11,006 nucleotides of DNA from an uncultured Pseudomonas sp. (GCA_946886875.1 CAMPJN010000099.1:1-11006); one strand, 5' to 3'; shown: positions 1 to 7,860, counted from the stretch's first letter. The notes: generated by a model from the sequence alone, not told the origin. A program made the numbers and translations.

Positions 1-1
1 G

Positions 2-1216
2 GTCAAGGAAAACAACGGCAACCCGCTGTGGAAGGCCGTTGGCGCCATGGCCATGCTCTGCGGTTTTATGATTCTGTGTTTCTACGTGGTGGTCGCCGGT
101 TGGGCCTTCGCCTACACCTGGAAGATGCTAGACGGCTCGCTTACGGCCACCAGTGTCGAAGCGCTCGGCGGGGTATTCGAGGCACACAATGCCAACCCCT
201 GGCAGCTCGGTGGTTGGAGCGTATTGGTGTCGTTGCTGACCCTATGGATAGTCGCCAAGGGCGTGCAGAAGGGCATCGAGAGCGCGGTGCGCTGGATGAT
301 GCCAGGCCTGGCGCTGATGCTTCTGGTGCTGGTCGGCTATGCCTTCACCAGCGGTAGTTTCTCCGCCGGGGTCGACTTCCTGTTCACCTTCGATGCTTCG
401 AAGATCACCGGCGAAGCGCTGCTCGCGGCCCTCGGCCATGCTTTCTTCACCCTGAGCCTGGCTTCCGGGGCGATTCTGGTTTACGGGTCCTATATCCCCG
501 ATGGCCAGTCGATAGCGCGCACCACCTTTATCGTGGCGATCTGCGACACCTGCGTGGCGCTGCTGGCGGGGTTGGCGATTTTCCCGGTGATCTTCGCCAA
601 CGGCCTGAGCCCGAGTGCCGGGCCCGGCCTGATCTTCATGAGCTTGCCGCTGGCGTTCCAGCAGATGCCGTTCGGCACGCTGTTCGGTGCGCTGTTCTTC
701 GCCATGGTGTCGATCGCCGCGCTGACCTCGGCTATTTCCCTGGCCGAGGCGACAGTCGCCTACCTCAACGAAAAATATGGCATCAGCCGCTTCAAGGGCG
801 CCGTCGCCGCCGGCCTGGTGTTGCTGCTGCTCAGTCTGCTGGCGATGCTCTCGTTTAACCTGATGGCCGGCTGGACGCCGCTGGGCAAGAACCTGTTCGA
901 TTGGCTGGACTACCTGACCTCGCGCTGGATGATGCCGCTCGGTGGGATCTTCATGGTGCTGCTGGCCGGTTACGCGTTGCGTGGCGAGATCATGCGCGAC
1001 GAGCTCAATCTGCCGCCGCTGGGCTACGCGCTCTGGCTGTTTATGGTGCGCTATGTATGCCCGGTGCTGATCACCATGGTGTTCCTGCACGCCCTCGGCT
1101 GGCTGGGTTTCGACCCCATCGCCAAGTGGTACTGGATTGCCGGCGCCATCGGCGTGCTGGCGATTCTTGGCGAACTGCTGAGGCCGCGCGTAGTGCCGGC
1201 GCTCGCCGGACGCTAA
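2..1216 (+). CDS. Sodium-dependent transporter, NSS/SNF family (5' partial)
   Basis: The reading frame is open from the first complete codon (position 2) to TAA at 1214-1216, so the start lies outside the window. The 404 visible residues are almost wholly hydrophobic, with roughly nine or ten membrane segments. Two stretches match the family core: FFTLSLASGAILVYGSYIP (about 440-500), which resembles the unwound TM6 of LeuT-type transporters, and TSAISLAEATVAYL (about 725-766), which resembles TM8, where the Na2 sodium site lies. Bacterial NSS members are usually 450-500 residues, so about 50-90 N-terminal residues are missing. Members couple sodium entry to uptake of amino acids or related amines across the inner membrane. 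The substrate cannot be read from the sequence. The gene appears to be the last of its transcript because a strong terminator follows 40 bases after the stop. Confidence 0.9.
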   Translation, partial: VKENNGNPLWKAVGAMAMLCGFMILCFYVVVAGWAFAYTWKMLDGSLTATSVEALGGVFEAHNANPWQLGGWSVLVSLLTLWIVAKGVQKGIESAVRWMMPGLALMLLVLVGYAFTSGSFSAGVDFLFTFDASKITGEALLAALGHAFFTLSLASGAILVYGSYIPDGQSIARTTFIVAICDTCVALLAGLAIFPVIFANGLSPSAGPGLIFMSLPLAFQQMPFGTLFGALFFAMVSIAALTSAISLAEATVAYLNEKYGISRFKGAVAAGLVLLLLSLLAMLSFNLMAGWTPLGKNLFDWLDYLTSRWMMPLGGIFMVLLAGYALRGEIMRDELNLPPLGYALWLFMVRYVCPVLITMVFLHALGWLGFDPIAKWYWIAGAIGVLAILGELLRPRVVPALAGR

Positions 1217-1255
1217 TCCCCGTAGCGGTACCTTCGATGCCGCTCGATATGAAAG

Positions 1256-1294
1256 CAGGGCGTACGGCGCTTAACCGTATGCCCTGTTTTTTTT
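1256..1294 (+). terminator. Rho-independent terminator of the NSS transporter
   Basis: A 12-bp stem (1256-1267 with 1275-1286, one G-U pair) closes a 7-base loop and is followed at once by eight T residues (1287-1294). It sits 40 bases past the transporter stop and isolates it from the chemoreceptor downstream. Confidence 0.93.
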
Positions 1295-1485
1295 GGCGGT
1301 AAACCGCCGACTGCGGCGCTTGGTCAGCGGAAATCCGCTTATATCTGTCTTCGCAGGTGCGCCAAGTCAAGCTGGAGTCCGCACAGCCGCAACCGCGGCG
1401 AGGGGCTGCCCAGCTACTTTGGCCTAAGCTCTCAGAGACCGCTGCCGACAACTGGATACTGTCTAGATCGAGTCGTTTGTCATGC
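1295..1485. other. Intergenic leader without a recognisable gene
   Basis: Between the terminator and the sigma-54 promoter I find no convincing coding frame. An open frame runs through here but has no ribosome binding site and no family resemblance. Enhancer sites for a sigma-54 activator would be expected in this stretch. I see small dyads, for example CCGC/GCGG around 1387-1400, but no dyad long enough to name an activator. I could not match the segment to a riboswitch class. Confidence 0.5.
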
Positions 1486-1500
1486 TGGCACAGCGGTTGC
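1486..1500 (+). promoter_or_regulatory. Sigma-54 (RpoN) promoter of the HBM chemoreceptor
   Basis: The sequence TGGCACAGCGGTTGC has the -24 GG and -12 GC elements separated by exactly ten bases and matches the consensus TGGCAC-N5-TTGC at every fixed position. The predicted start of transcription is near 1511-1512, leaving a leader of about 62 bases before the ATG at 1574. A 7-bp inverted repeat (1503-1509 with 1533-1539) spans the predicted start. Expression would need RpoN and an AAA+ enhancer-binding protein, not identified here. Confidence 0.75.
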
Positions 1501-1573
1501 GTAGGTCTGCTAGCGCTCGCGTTTATACCAGCCAGACCTGGCATCAAGAACAATAAGAAATGGAGTAGTGCTT

Positions 1574-3529
1574 ATGTTGCAATCTGCCACCCGTCTGTTT
1601 GCGGACCTTGCCGTGGGCAAGAAATTATTCCTTGGTTTCAGCCTGGTGCTACTGCTAACGGTGGCGATGACCGGCACCGGTTTCGTTGCGATAGAAGCGG
1701 TATTGCGAGGGCATGACCTGAGCGGCAGATTGGTAGCGGTCAATATGGCGATACTCCAGGCCCGGCGTCTGGAACGCAATTTCGCCCTTGAGCAGACCCC
1801 GGAGAGTGCCGCCCGGGTACGCGAAAGTCTGATCGCTGTACAGGAGCAATTGGCTGAGTTGCAGGGCGATGTTTCGGCGGCCGAAGCAAAGCACTATCAG
1901 ACCATGAACCAGGCGGTAGCCGATTACCTGGCGCAGTTCGACAGCTATGTCGAGGTGCAGAACAAAGCACGTGAAGCGCGTAAGGACATGCGCGATGCCG
2001 CTGGCGAGGCGCGCGATCAGTTCGAGGTGATCGAGCTGGACATGTATGACGCTGTACGCGAACTGCGCTTGCAAGGCGACCGTCTGCGCGGCAGCGACCC
2101 GCTGACCCTGGCGGAAACCACCTCCGGTTTGAGCAAGCGCATGCTCGATCTGCGTGGGCATGAAAGCCTGTACATCATCGACAGTTCGGCCAAGGCTTTG
2201 GAAGAGTGGAACTACGTCAGCGAGGACCTGCAAGCGGTGGCCAGCAGCTTGAAGGTCTGGTTGGATGACGAGCAGAAAGCGGCCATCGACACCGCCTTGC
2301 AATCCTTGACCTTGTATCAACGCTCCTTCGGTTATTACCAGCAAATCCGCGAGCAGCGCCTGGCTACGGAGAAGGCCATGGTCGAGCGCGCACGCTCTAC
2401 GCTGAGCCTGGCCGATACCGCGAAAGCCGGTGCCGAACAGAATATGCGCGATGCCAGTAGCCGGGCATTACTCATGCTCGGCGGCATGGGCGTCGGTGCG
2501 GTGGTCCTCGGTTTGCTGGCCGCACTGTTGATATCGCGTTCGATCGTTATTCCTCTACGCCAGAGTGTGGCCTTTGCCCGGCGTATCGCTGAGGGCGACC
2601 TGAGCCAGGATTTGCCGTTACAGCGCAAGGACGAACTGGGACAACTGATGGCCGCGATGCAAAGCATGACCCTCAATCTGCGTAACCTGGTTGGCCGCAT
2701 CGGCGCCGGAGTCGGCCAGATCGCGGCGGCGGCCGAGCAGCTGTCGACTATCACCGCGCAAACCAGCGCCGGGGTCCATAACCAGAAGCTGGAAACCGAG
2801 CAGACTGCCACCGCGATGCATGAAATGGCCGCCACCGTACAGGAGGTCGCGCAGAACGCCGAACAGGCGTCCCATGCCGCGCAAGCCGCGGACCGCGAGG
2901 CGCAACAGGGCAATCATGTGGTGCAGCAGGCGGTCGGCCAGATAGACACCTTGGCTATTGAAGTTGAACAATCAGCGGAGGCGATTCAGGCTCTGAACAA
3001 GGAAAGCGAGCGCATCGGCAGCGTCCTGGAGGTGATCCGCAGCGTCGCCGAACAAACCAACCTGCTGGCGCTCAATGCCGCTATCGAAGCGGCGCGGGCG
3101 GGCGAGCAGGGTCGTGGTTTCGCCGTGGTCGCCGATGAGGTGCGCGCCTTGGCCAAGCGGGCGCAGGAGTCGACTCAGGAGATCGAAACCCTGATCGCCG
3201 GCCTGCAGCGCATGGCCCAGGGCGCGGTGACGAAGATGGAAAGCAGCCGCAGCCTGACCCAGCGTACCGTTGGCTTGGCGGCCGAGGCGGGCGATGCGCT
3301 ACGGCGGATCACCCAGGCGGTGAGTACCATCGAGCAGATGAACCAGCAGATCGCCGCCGCCGCCGAAGAGCAGAGCGCGGTGGCCGAGAACATCAATGAA
3401 AGCGTGACGCGGGTGCGCGATATCGGTGAGCAAAGTGCCAACGCCAGCGAGCAGACGGCTGCTTCGAGCGCTGAATTGGCACGCCTGGGCGTGGAACTGC
3501 AGGGGTTGGTGGCGCAGTTTCGCACCTAG
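1574..3529 (+). CDS. Methyl-accepting chemotaxis protein, probable HBM sensor domain
   Basis: This 651-residue chemoreceptor signals to CheA/CheW. ATG 1574 is chosen because GGAG at 1562-1565 lies 8 bases upstream; the in-frame GTG at 1568 would be only 2 bases from it. TM1 is about residues 18-38 and TM2 about 298-320, enclosing a helical periplasmic region of about 260 residues. That length and the two related segments (around RRLERNF and RGHESLYI) fit a helical bimodular (HBM) domain rather than a 4HB or Cache domain. HAMP follows (about 321-374), then the cytoplasmic hairpin with the highly conserved tip at about 493-524 ([19 protein letters not shown]). There is no C-terminal CheR/CheB-binding pentapeptide; the protein ends in QFRT. 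Known HBM receptors of pseudomonads sense TCA intermediates, citrate or phosphate, but the ligand here is not predictable. No chemotaxis operon is adjacent, and the gene is probably monocistronic. Confidence 0.93.
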   Translation: MLQSATRLFADLAVGKKLFLGFSLVLLLTVAMTGTGFVAIEAVLRGHDLSGRLVAVNMAILQARRLERNFALEQTPESAARVRESLIAVQEQLAELQGDVSAAEAKHYQTMNQAVADYLAQFDSYVEVQNKAREARKDMRDAAGEARDQFEVIELDMYDAVRELRLQGDRLRGSDPLTLAETTSGLSKRMLDLRGHESLYIIDSSAKALEEWNYVSEDLQAVASSLKVWLDDEQKAAIDTALQSLTLYQRSFGYYQQIREQRLATEKAMVERARSTLSLADTAKAGAEQNMRDASSRALLMLGGMGVGAVVLGLLAALLISRSIVIPLRQSVAFARRIAEGDLSQDLPLQRKDELGQLMAAMQSMTLNLRNLVGRIGAGVGQIAAAAEQLSTITAQTSAGVHNQKLETEQTATAMHEMAATVQEVAQNAEQASHAAQAADREAQQGNHVVQQAVGQIDTLAIEVEQSAEAIQALNKESERIGSVLEVIRSVAEQTNLLALNAAIEAARAGEQGRGFAVVADEVRALAKRAQESTQEIETLIAGLQRMAQGAVTKMESSRSLTQRTVGLAAEAGDALRRITQAVSTIEQMNQQIAAAAEEQSAVAENINESVTRVRDIGEQSANASEQTAASSAELARLGVELQGLVAQFRT

Positions 3530-3600
3530 CGGTGCGAGGCTTTCGGGGCTGCGAAACAGGGTGGTCATACCGGTATTCTGGTGGGTCTGAGTAGCATAGC

Positions 3601-3636
3601 CCCTCACCCTGGCCCTCTCCCCTGAGGGGAGAGGGG
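3601..3636. repeat. Palindromic intergenic repeat
   Basis: After a CCCTCACCCTGG lead, a perfect 10-bp inverted repeat occurs (CCCTCTCCCC at 3613-3622, GGGGAGAGGG at 3626-3635, 3-base loop). From memory, CCCTCACCC...CCCTCTCCC...GGGAGAGGG elements of this form are dispersed in many copies between genes of Pseudomonas, Xanthomonas and related genomes. It lies between the 3' ends of two convergent genes, where such elements often sit, and could act as a bidirectional transcript-end hairpin. No T-tract follows on either strand. Confidence 0.7.
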
Positions 3637-3707
3637 ACTGATCGTGTCGTATCGCCAGGTGCGAATTGCCTAGGATGCGGCCTTAGCTCGGCGATTCGGC
3701 CGGTCAG

Positions 3708-4766
3708 TCACTGCAGTTTCGCGCTCAAGGGTTTACGCAGTTCATTGGCCCAGGCCACCAGGGGTACATCCACTTCCGCTTGCCAGATTCTGCTCCAGAG
3801 CAGGGTCAAGCGACTCAGGTCGCCTCTGTCCAGCGGCCAGCGCTGGATCTGCGGCGCGATTTGCCAGCTGTCGCCCTCCCAGCTAGCGAAATCGAAGCGG
3901 AAAGGATGGAAACCGGTCATGCCCAAACGCAGGTCGGTGACGACCAGGTGTTTGCCGATCTGGTCGTAGCGCAGCACGCCATCGGTGAACCAGGCCAGGC
4001 GGGTGTGTGCGTCTGATGCGGCGAGCACTTCGGCCAGATGACTGCCACGGGAGATGCGCCCCAGCTGCGGTGGCGTCTGGTCGAACCAGCTGACCAGCGC
4101 TTCATGGTAGTAGTCGCCATCCAGCACTATCACCCGCCACAGCAGGCTATTGAATGGGGTCGGCGTGCTAAACAGACTATCGGCATGAATGCCTTGCTTG
4201 GCCAGTTGCGCCTCGACCCGTTGCTCGGCCATGTATTTGCCGCTCAGGGTGAAGCCCAGATACAGGGTGGAAAGCAGCAGGGCAATGGCCGGCGCCTTGG
4301 CGCTTTTATCGCGCAGGCCGAACACCAGGCCCAGGGAAACCGCGCCGATCAGCGGCAAGGTGTATAGCGGGTCGATGATGAAAATACTCGACCATGCGGT
4401 AGGGGTGAGCGTCAGTGGCCAGAACAGTTGGGTGCCGTAGCTGGTGAAGGCATCCAGTAGCGGGTGGGTGATCAACGCCAGCCAGACGGCGAGAAACAGC
4501 CTTTGCGCGGAGTAGTTCGGGTCGGGGCGAAAACGGCGCGTCAGCCAGGTCAAGAGCAACGCTAGAGCGCTGAGAACGAACAGCGAATGGCTGAAGCCGC
4601 GGTGATAGGTCATATCGGCCACGGCATCGCCGTAGTCGATGATCACATCCAGGTCCGGCAGGGTGCCGAGCATGGCGCCGTAAAGCAGTGCCTTGCGTCC
4701 TTGCCAACGGCCTAGCAGAGCGCCTTGAATGCTGGCGCCAAGCACGGCTTGGGTAATCGAATCCAT
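3708..4766 (-). CDS. Membrane-bound metal-dependent hydrolase, YdjM/DUF457 family
   Basis: The 352-residue protein begins MDSITQAVLG, the usual start of this family. An in-frame TTG five codons upstream (4781) gives an atypical extension, so ATG 4766 is preferred although its ribosome site is weak. The family signature is complete: LPDLD (36-40), HRGFSHS (55-61) and HPLLDAFTSYG (101-111), whose His and Asp residues are presumed metal ligands. Several membrane segments lie within roughly residues 62-176, and a soluble C-terminal part of about 175 residues follows. YdjM itself is only about 200 residues, so this is the long form. The substrate is unknown for the family. E. coli ydjM is LexA-controlled, but I see no LexA box here. 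The gap of 180 bases to the upstream GGDEF-EAL gene suggests a separate transcript or weak readthrough. Confidence 0.85.
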   Translation of the reverse strand: MDSITQAVLGASIQGALLGRWQGRKALLYGAMLGTLPDLDVIIDYGDAVADMTYHRGFSHSLFVLSALALLLTWLTRRFRPDPNYSAQRLFLAVWLALITHPLLDAFTSYGTQLFWPLTLTPTAWSSIFIIDPLYTLPLIGAVSLGLVFGLRDKSAKAPAIALLLSTLYLGFTLSGKYMAEQRVEAQLAKQGIHADSLFSTPTPFNSLLWRVIVLDGDYYHEALVSWFDQTPPQLGRISRGSHLAEVLAASDAHTRLAWFTDGVLRYDQIGKHLVVTDLRLGMTGFHPFRFDFASWEGDSWQIAPQIQRWPLDRGDLSRLTLLWSRIWQAEVDVPLVAWANELRKPLSAKLQ

Positions 4767-4946
4767 TGCAGTCCATCTCAAGGTGGGTCAAACGACTAAA
4801 TTAGCCGAGCTGACGCGCCTTGGCAGCGGGTAAATTTCAAGCAAAGGTTTCAGCGGGTGCAGTCGCTGCCCGGCGAGGCTGGCAATCTTGTTGATCGCCG
4901 TCGTAAGCAGTGCCGCGTCGACGTCGCTGTGATGGTCATGGCGCGG
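4767..4946. other. Intergenic region before the YdjM-like gene
   Basis: This should hold the 3' end of the GGDEF-EAL transcript and the promoter of the YdjM-like gene, both on the minus strand. The only structure I find is a 5-bp dyad (CAGCG/CGCTG, 4851-4868) without a T-tract. No convincing -35/-10 pair stands out. Confidence 0.4.
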
Positions 4947-6896
4947 TCAGTTGGACTGGTAGGGATGTGGCTGGCTATCCGCAGTGTGGGCGCTTGGCAA
5001 GCGCTGGGTTTGAGCGCCGTCGCCGGTGGGTTGAGCCTGTGCGCTGTACCAGTCCATCAGCGCCATCACCGGCATGGGCTTGCCATAGAAATAACCTTGG
5101 GCGTAGTCGCTGCCGAGGAGCCTGACCTGGCGCTCGTCGCTGCTGTCTTCGATGCCCTCACAGATCACGCTGAAGTTGTAGGTATGACACAGCTCGATGA
5201 TGCTGCTCACCACCCGCCGTTGCTGCCGATTGCGGCTGATGCCCTGGATGAACGACTTGTCGATTTTCACCCGCTGCACGCTGAGGCTGCTCAGGTAGGA
5301 CAGCGAGGAATAGCCGGTGCCGAAGTCGTCGAGGGCGATTTCGACCCCCAGTTTGTTGATGCCTTCGAGTATGCCGCGGCAGTCGGCAAAGTTGGCCACC
5401 GAGATCGACTCGGTCATTTCGATCAGCAATTGCCCCGCTTGAATGGGCGCATTGGCCAACCAGTTGGCCAGGTTTTTCGGCAGTTTGGCGGTGAACTGCG
5501 AGGGCGAGATATTCACCGAGAAGTACAGATTGGCGCGCAAGCTGCTGGGCATGGTCAGCAGATCCTGCTTGAGCCGCTGCATGATCCAGTCGCCGAGCGG
5601 CAGTCCCAGTTGATTGTTCTCCGCCAGCTCCACCACTTCCAGCGGGGAGATCGCACCGCGACTCGGGTGCATCCAGCGCAGCAGCACTTCCACGCCCAGG
5701 GTGGCCTGGCGCAAGCCGATAATGGGTTGATAGTGCAAGCACAGGCCCGCACCGTTACCGGCCAGCGCCTGTTTGAGATCGCTCAGCAGATGCTGGCTGC
5801 GCAGGTAGCGGCTGCTGATTTCCTCGTCGAATACCTTGAGGCCGCTGCTGTGAGTCAGGCGCAACTCGCGCGCTGCCAGGGTCGCGCAGTAGTAGAGTTT
5901 TTCGATGCTCAGGCTCTTGCTGGTATTGAAGGTCACGCCGATGCGGGGATTGACCTGAAACAGGTGCTTGTCGCTCTGAAAGTCGAAGCTCAAGGCATGC
6001 ACCATGGCCTTGAGCGTGCCGGTCACCAGGGCTTCCGGGAAGGATTCGGCGAAGGTCATGATGAACTCGTCGCCGCCCACCCGGGCGATGTAGCTGCCCT
6101 GGGGTTTGAGCTGGTTGAGCAGGGTGCCGATGCGACTCAGGAGCTGGTCGCCCGCTTCGTGGCTGATATGTTCGTTGACCGAGCGGAAGTTGCACATCTC
6201 GATTACCGCCACTGCGCGGTAGCGGGTCGCTTGCTTGGCGGTTTGCAGGGCAAGCAGGCTATGCCGATTGGGCAGTTGGGTGAGCAGATCGTTGCGCGCG
6301 AGAAAGTTGTTGCGGCGGTTCTCGAAGAACAGCAAAAGCATCAGGCTGCCGCCGCAGAACAGTAGCCCAAGCAGCAATCCCTGGGTGATGAAGCGTTGCT
6401 GGTTCAACTCGGCAATTATTTTCGCCGCTTCCGGGCCGGTGAAGTTCTGCAGGATCAGCTTGCGAATCGGCTGCCGGTAACTTTCGTACTGCGTCAGCAG
6501 CGTATCGATAAGCGGCCCGCGCTGCAGGTTCTCGGCAAGCAGCAGGGCTTCGTCGCGCTTCAGCTGGTCGAGCAGACCCTGGGCGATTTCGCCGGCGGCG
6601 AAGCGCTGGCGAATCAGCCGATTCTCAGCACCGGTGAGAAAAACCTCCAGTCGGTTCCAGAGCAGTTCGAAGTCCAGTTGCAGCTGTGCTCGATCGCTCG
6701 CGCCGGCCTGGAACAGGCGCAACGAGGTGTGAAAGCGGATGAACTCCTGTTCCAGCTGGGCCAGGGACCAGGCGGATAGCTGGATACGGCTGGCCGTCCA
6801 TTCGCTGCTGCGCTGGTTGTTCAGCAGCGAAGCGCCGATGGCTGCGGCGAAGCCGATGGTGATCAGCAGGAGAAACAGGTAGCGAAGCCGCCTCAT
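4947..6896 (-). CDS. Membrane-anchored GGDEF-EAL c-di-GMP protein
   Basis: The 649-residue protein has TM1 (about 5-25), a helical periplasmic region (26-172), TM2 (about 173-191), GGDEF (about 203-360) and EAL (about 380-620). The EAL domain keeps every catalytic residue I can check: E403 of the E-V-L version of the motif with R407, N462, E493, DDFGTG with D523 and D524, K544, E580 and Q600. It is therefore probably an active c-di-GMP phosphodiesterase. The GGDEF domain has an intact GGDEF (274-278), N241 and D250, but the first metal-binding Asp is Glu (E233), and no RxxD inhibitory site lies five residues upstream. It could be a cyclase or a GTP-sensing regulatory domain. Start ATG 6896 has GGAG 5 bases upstream and overlaps the stop of the SUOX-like gene (ATGA), implying translational coupling. 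The periplasmic region probably receives a signal from that exported protein. Confidence 0.95.
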   Translation of the reverse strand: MRRLRYLFLLLITIGFAAAIGASLLNNQRSSEWTASRIQLSAWSLAQLEQEFIRFHTSLRLFQAGASDRAQLQLDFELLWNRLEVFLTGAENRLIRQRFAAGEIAQGLLDQLKRDEALLLAENLQRGPLIDTLLTQYESYRQPIRKLILQNFTGPEAAKIIAELNQQRFITQGLLLGLLFCGGSLMLLLFFENRRNNFLARNDLLTQLPNRHSLLALQTAKQATRYRAVAVIEMCNFRSVNEHISHEAGDQLLSRIGTLLNQLKPQGSYIARVGGDEFIMTFAESFPEALVTGTLKAMVHALSFDFQSDKHLFQVNPRIGVTFNTSKSLSIEKLYYCATLAARELRLTHSSGLKVFDEEISSRYLRSQHLLSDLKQALAGNGAGLCLHYQPIIGLRQATLGVEVLLRWMHPSRGAISPLEVVELAENNQLGLPLGDWIMQRLKQDLLTMPSSLRANLYFSVNISPSQFTAKLPKNLANWLANAPIQAGQLLIEMTESISVANFADCRGILEGINKLGVEIALDDFGTGYSSLSYLSSLSVQRVKIDKSFIQGISRNRQQRRVVSSIIELCHTYNFSVICEGIEDSSDERQVRLLGSDYAQGYFYGKPMPVMALMDWYSAQAQPTGDGAQTQRLPSAHTADSQPHPYQSN

Positions 6897-7417
6897 TGAT
6901 CTCCACCGGCGACGCTGAGCGATTTGAGCTGCCAGACCATGGCATGGTGATGCGCTTCGTTGCGCAAGGCAGGGTAGTCGTCCAAGGGGTAAATGATCCA
7001 GATCGGACCTTTGTCGCGCACACGCATCAATTGTTGATTTTTACGCGTGGCCAGTATGACCGGGTAACGTAGCGCCGCTTTGCTACTGAACTGCGTGCTG
7101 TAGTCATTCAGGGCCATGGCGTCCAGCGTGTTGCCTCGGGCGCCCAGGCGCTCGAGCAACTCGCTAAGGCGCACGCCGCGGAAGCTGTCGGACTGTTCGG
7201 TCCAAGGGGTCAGGGTCTTCACTTCGGTTTGCGGCAGCGCATCCAGACGCGCCAGGTCGAAGTACGCTTTACCGCCCGGGCAACAGGCCAGATCGCCGGT
7301 AACGGTCAGGATCACCGGGTTGGCCGGCGGCTCTTGCCAGGACGGGTCTGCTTGGGTGTTAGGCGCCAGCAGCAGGGTGGTCAATAACGCAAGGAGCGGC
7401 AATCGGGAAGTCATCAT
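6893..7417 (-). CDS. Exported SUOX-fold (molybdopterin oxidoreductase-like) protein
   Basis: The protein has 174 residues. ATG 7417 is preferred over an in-frame TTG at 7432 because AGGA lies 7 bases upstream of it. Residues 1-23 form a signal peptide with likely cleavage after NTQA, so the mature protein is periplasmic. The rest follows the oxidoreductase molybdopterin-binding (SUOX) fold pattern: FDLARLDALP, FRGVRLSELLERLG (79-92), LNDYS (103-107), then RDKGPIWIIYPLD. It is much smaller than YedY/MsrP-type enzymes, and the position of the molybdenum-ligating Cys appears to be Thr70. The only cysteines are a C45-C46 pair in LACCPGG. It is therefore more likely a binding or sensing protein than an enzyme. 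Its stop overlaps the start of the GGDEF-EAL gene by four bases, so the two probably form one signalling unit. Confidence 0.82.
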   Translation of the reverse strand: MMTSRLPLLALLTTLLLAPNTQADPSWQEPPANPVILTVTGDLACCPGGKAYFDLARLDALPQTEVKTLTPWTEQSDSFRGVRLSELLERLGARGNTLDAMALNDYSTQFSSKAALRYPVILATRKNQQLMRVRDKGPIWIIYPLDDYPALRNEAHHHAMVWQLKSLSVAGGDQ

Positions 7418-7495
7418 TGGGCGTTCCTGCAAAGCGGTGAATGCACTGCACGGTTGAGTCGGGCGTCTACCAGCGGCTCAGGTGCGGATACTAGC

Positions 7496-7525
7496 ATTAT
7501 GATGGCGCTTATTTTTTGATGACAA
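7496..7525 (-). promoter_or_regulatory. Sigma-70-like promoter of the SUOX-like/GGDEF-EAL operon
   Basis: On the minus strand, TTGTCA (7520-7525, 5/6 match) and CATAAT (7496-7501, 5/6 match) are separated by 18 bases in an AT-rich patch. The start would be near 7489, giving a leader of about 70 bases to ATG 7417. It is the only good -35/-10 pair I see upstream of this operon. Confidence 0.55.
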
Positions 7526-7643
7526 TTGAGAGGGTTGGTTCCATGCGCTCCGTCGGATTATGGCAATACGCCATTGGTTATGCGCGGGTGCTTCGGTCGT
7601 GGAGGCTGAATCTCGGATTGGTCGCGGCGTGCGAGCAGTGCCC

Positions 7644-7860
7644 TTGTTGGTGATTTGCAACAGCGTGCATTTGCCCGACGGTGAAATCGAGTTGGCCGCC
7701 ATCCACACTCAGGTAGCGGGTGGAATGTCGACAAGCTGTCCTCGCGCTTCGACAGCCAGGCTAAGCCAGCTCAGTCGCAGGGGCAGACCCTGAGGGCGAA
7801 CAGCGAATGGCTGAGCTGATCGATCAACTCATCGAGTAGCGGCGCCGTTCGCGGGGGCGG
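7644..7860 (+). pseudogene. Degenerate arfB copy (GGQ peptidyl-tRNA hydrolase relic)
   Basis: Residues LLVICNSVHLPDGEIEL and following match the start of the intact ArfB at 9789 (MLVISHSIHLPDDEIEL); by hand, 18 of 27 residues and about 59 of 80 bases agree. After the second Gly of the GGQ motif, four bases are missing, which removes the catalytic Gln codon and shifts the frame. In the new frame, NVDKLSSRFDSQA (from 7724) matches NVNKVSSAVHLRFDSQA with four codons lost. About 80 bases of the middle are then absent, and QRMAELIDQLIE in another frame matches the ALERLAELIRNA region. A short CGGCGCC match near 7840 may mark the start of the basic tail. No functional product is possible. The bases from 7526 to 7643 show no convincing similarity to the region upstream of arfB, and 7861-7924 shows nothing recognisable. 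Confidence 0.8.

Noticed and set aside
242..1090. 282-codon minus-strand open frame opposite the NSS transporter
   Set aside because: It is an antisense shadow. The product is a low-complexity Gln/His/Arg-rich string and the opposite strand encodes a clear transporter.
1295..1485. c-di-GMP riboswitch (GEMM) in the leader before the HBM receptor
   Set aside because: A CGCACAG-like string occurs near 1380, but the conserved GEMM core is absent, and the stretch lies upstream of the predicted transcription start.
1357..1716. 119-codon open frame across the leader of the HBM receptor
   Set aside because: It overlaps the sigma-54 promoter and the receptor start, has no ribosome site and no recognisable domain.
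3521..3536. Hairpin CGCACC-TAGC-GGTGCG over the stop of the HBM receptor
   Set aside because: The 6-bp stem lacks a following T-tract, so it is not supported as an intrinsic terminator. A second weak dyad (TTTCG/CGAAA, 3541-3556) also lacks one.
4767..4860. LexA box upstream of the YdjM-like gene
   Set aside because: I looked for CTG-N10-CAG because E. coli ydjM is SOS-controlled, and found no acceptable match.
4857..6365. 502-codon plus-strand open frame opposite the GGDEF-EAL gene
   Set aside because: It is an antisense shadow of a strongly supported gene in high-GC DNA. Its translation is rich in His, Gln and Ala without family resemblance.
7560..7793. 77-codon open frame as a real small gene
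   Set aside because: It has no ribosome binding site, and its second half is the first segment of the arfB relic, which shifts frame inside the GGQ motif.
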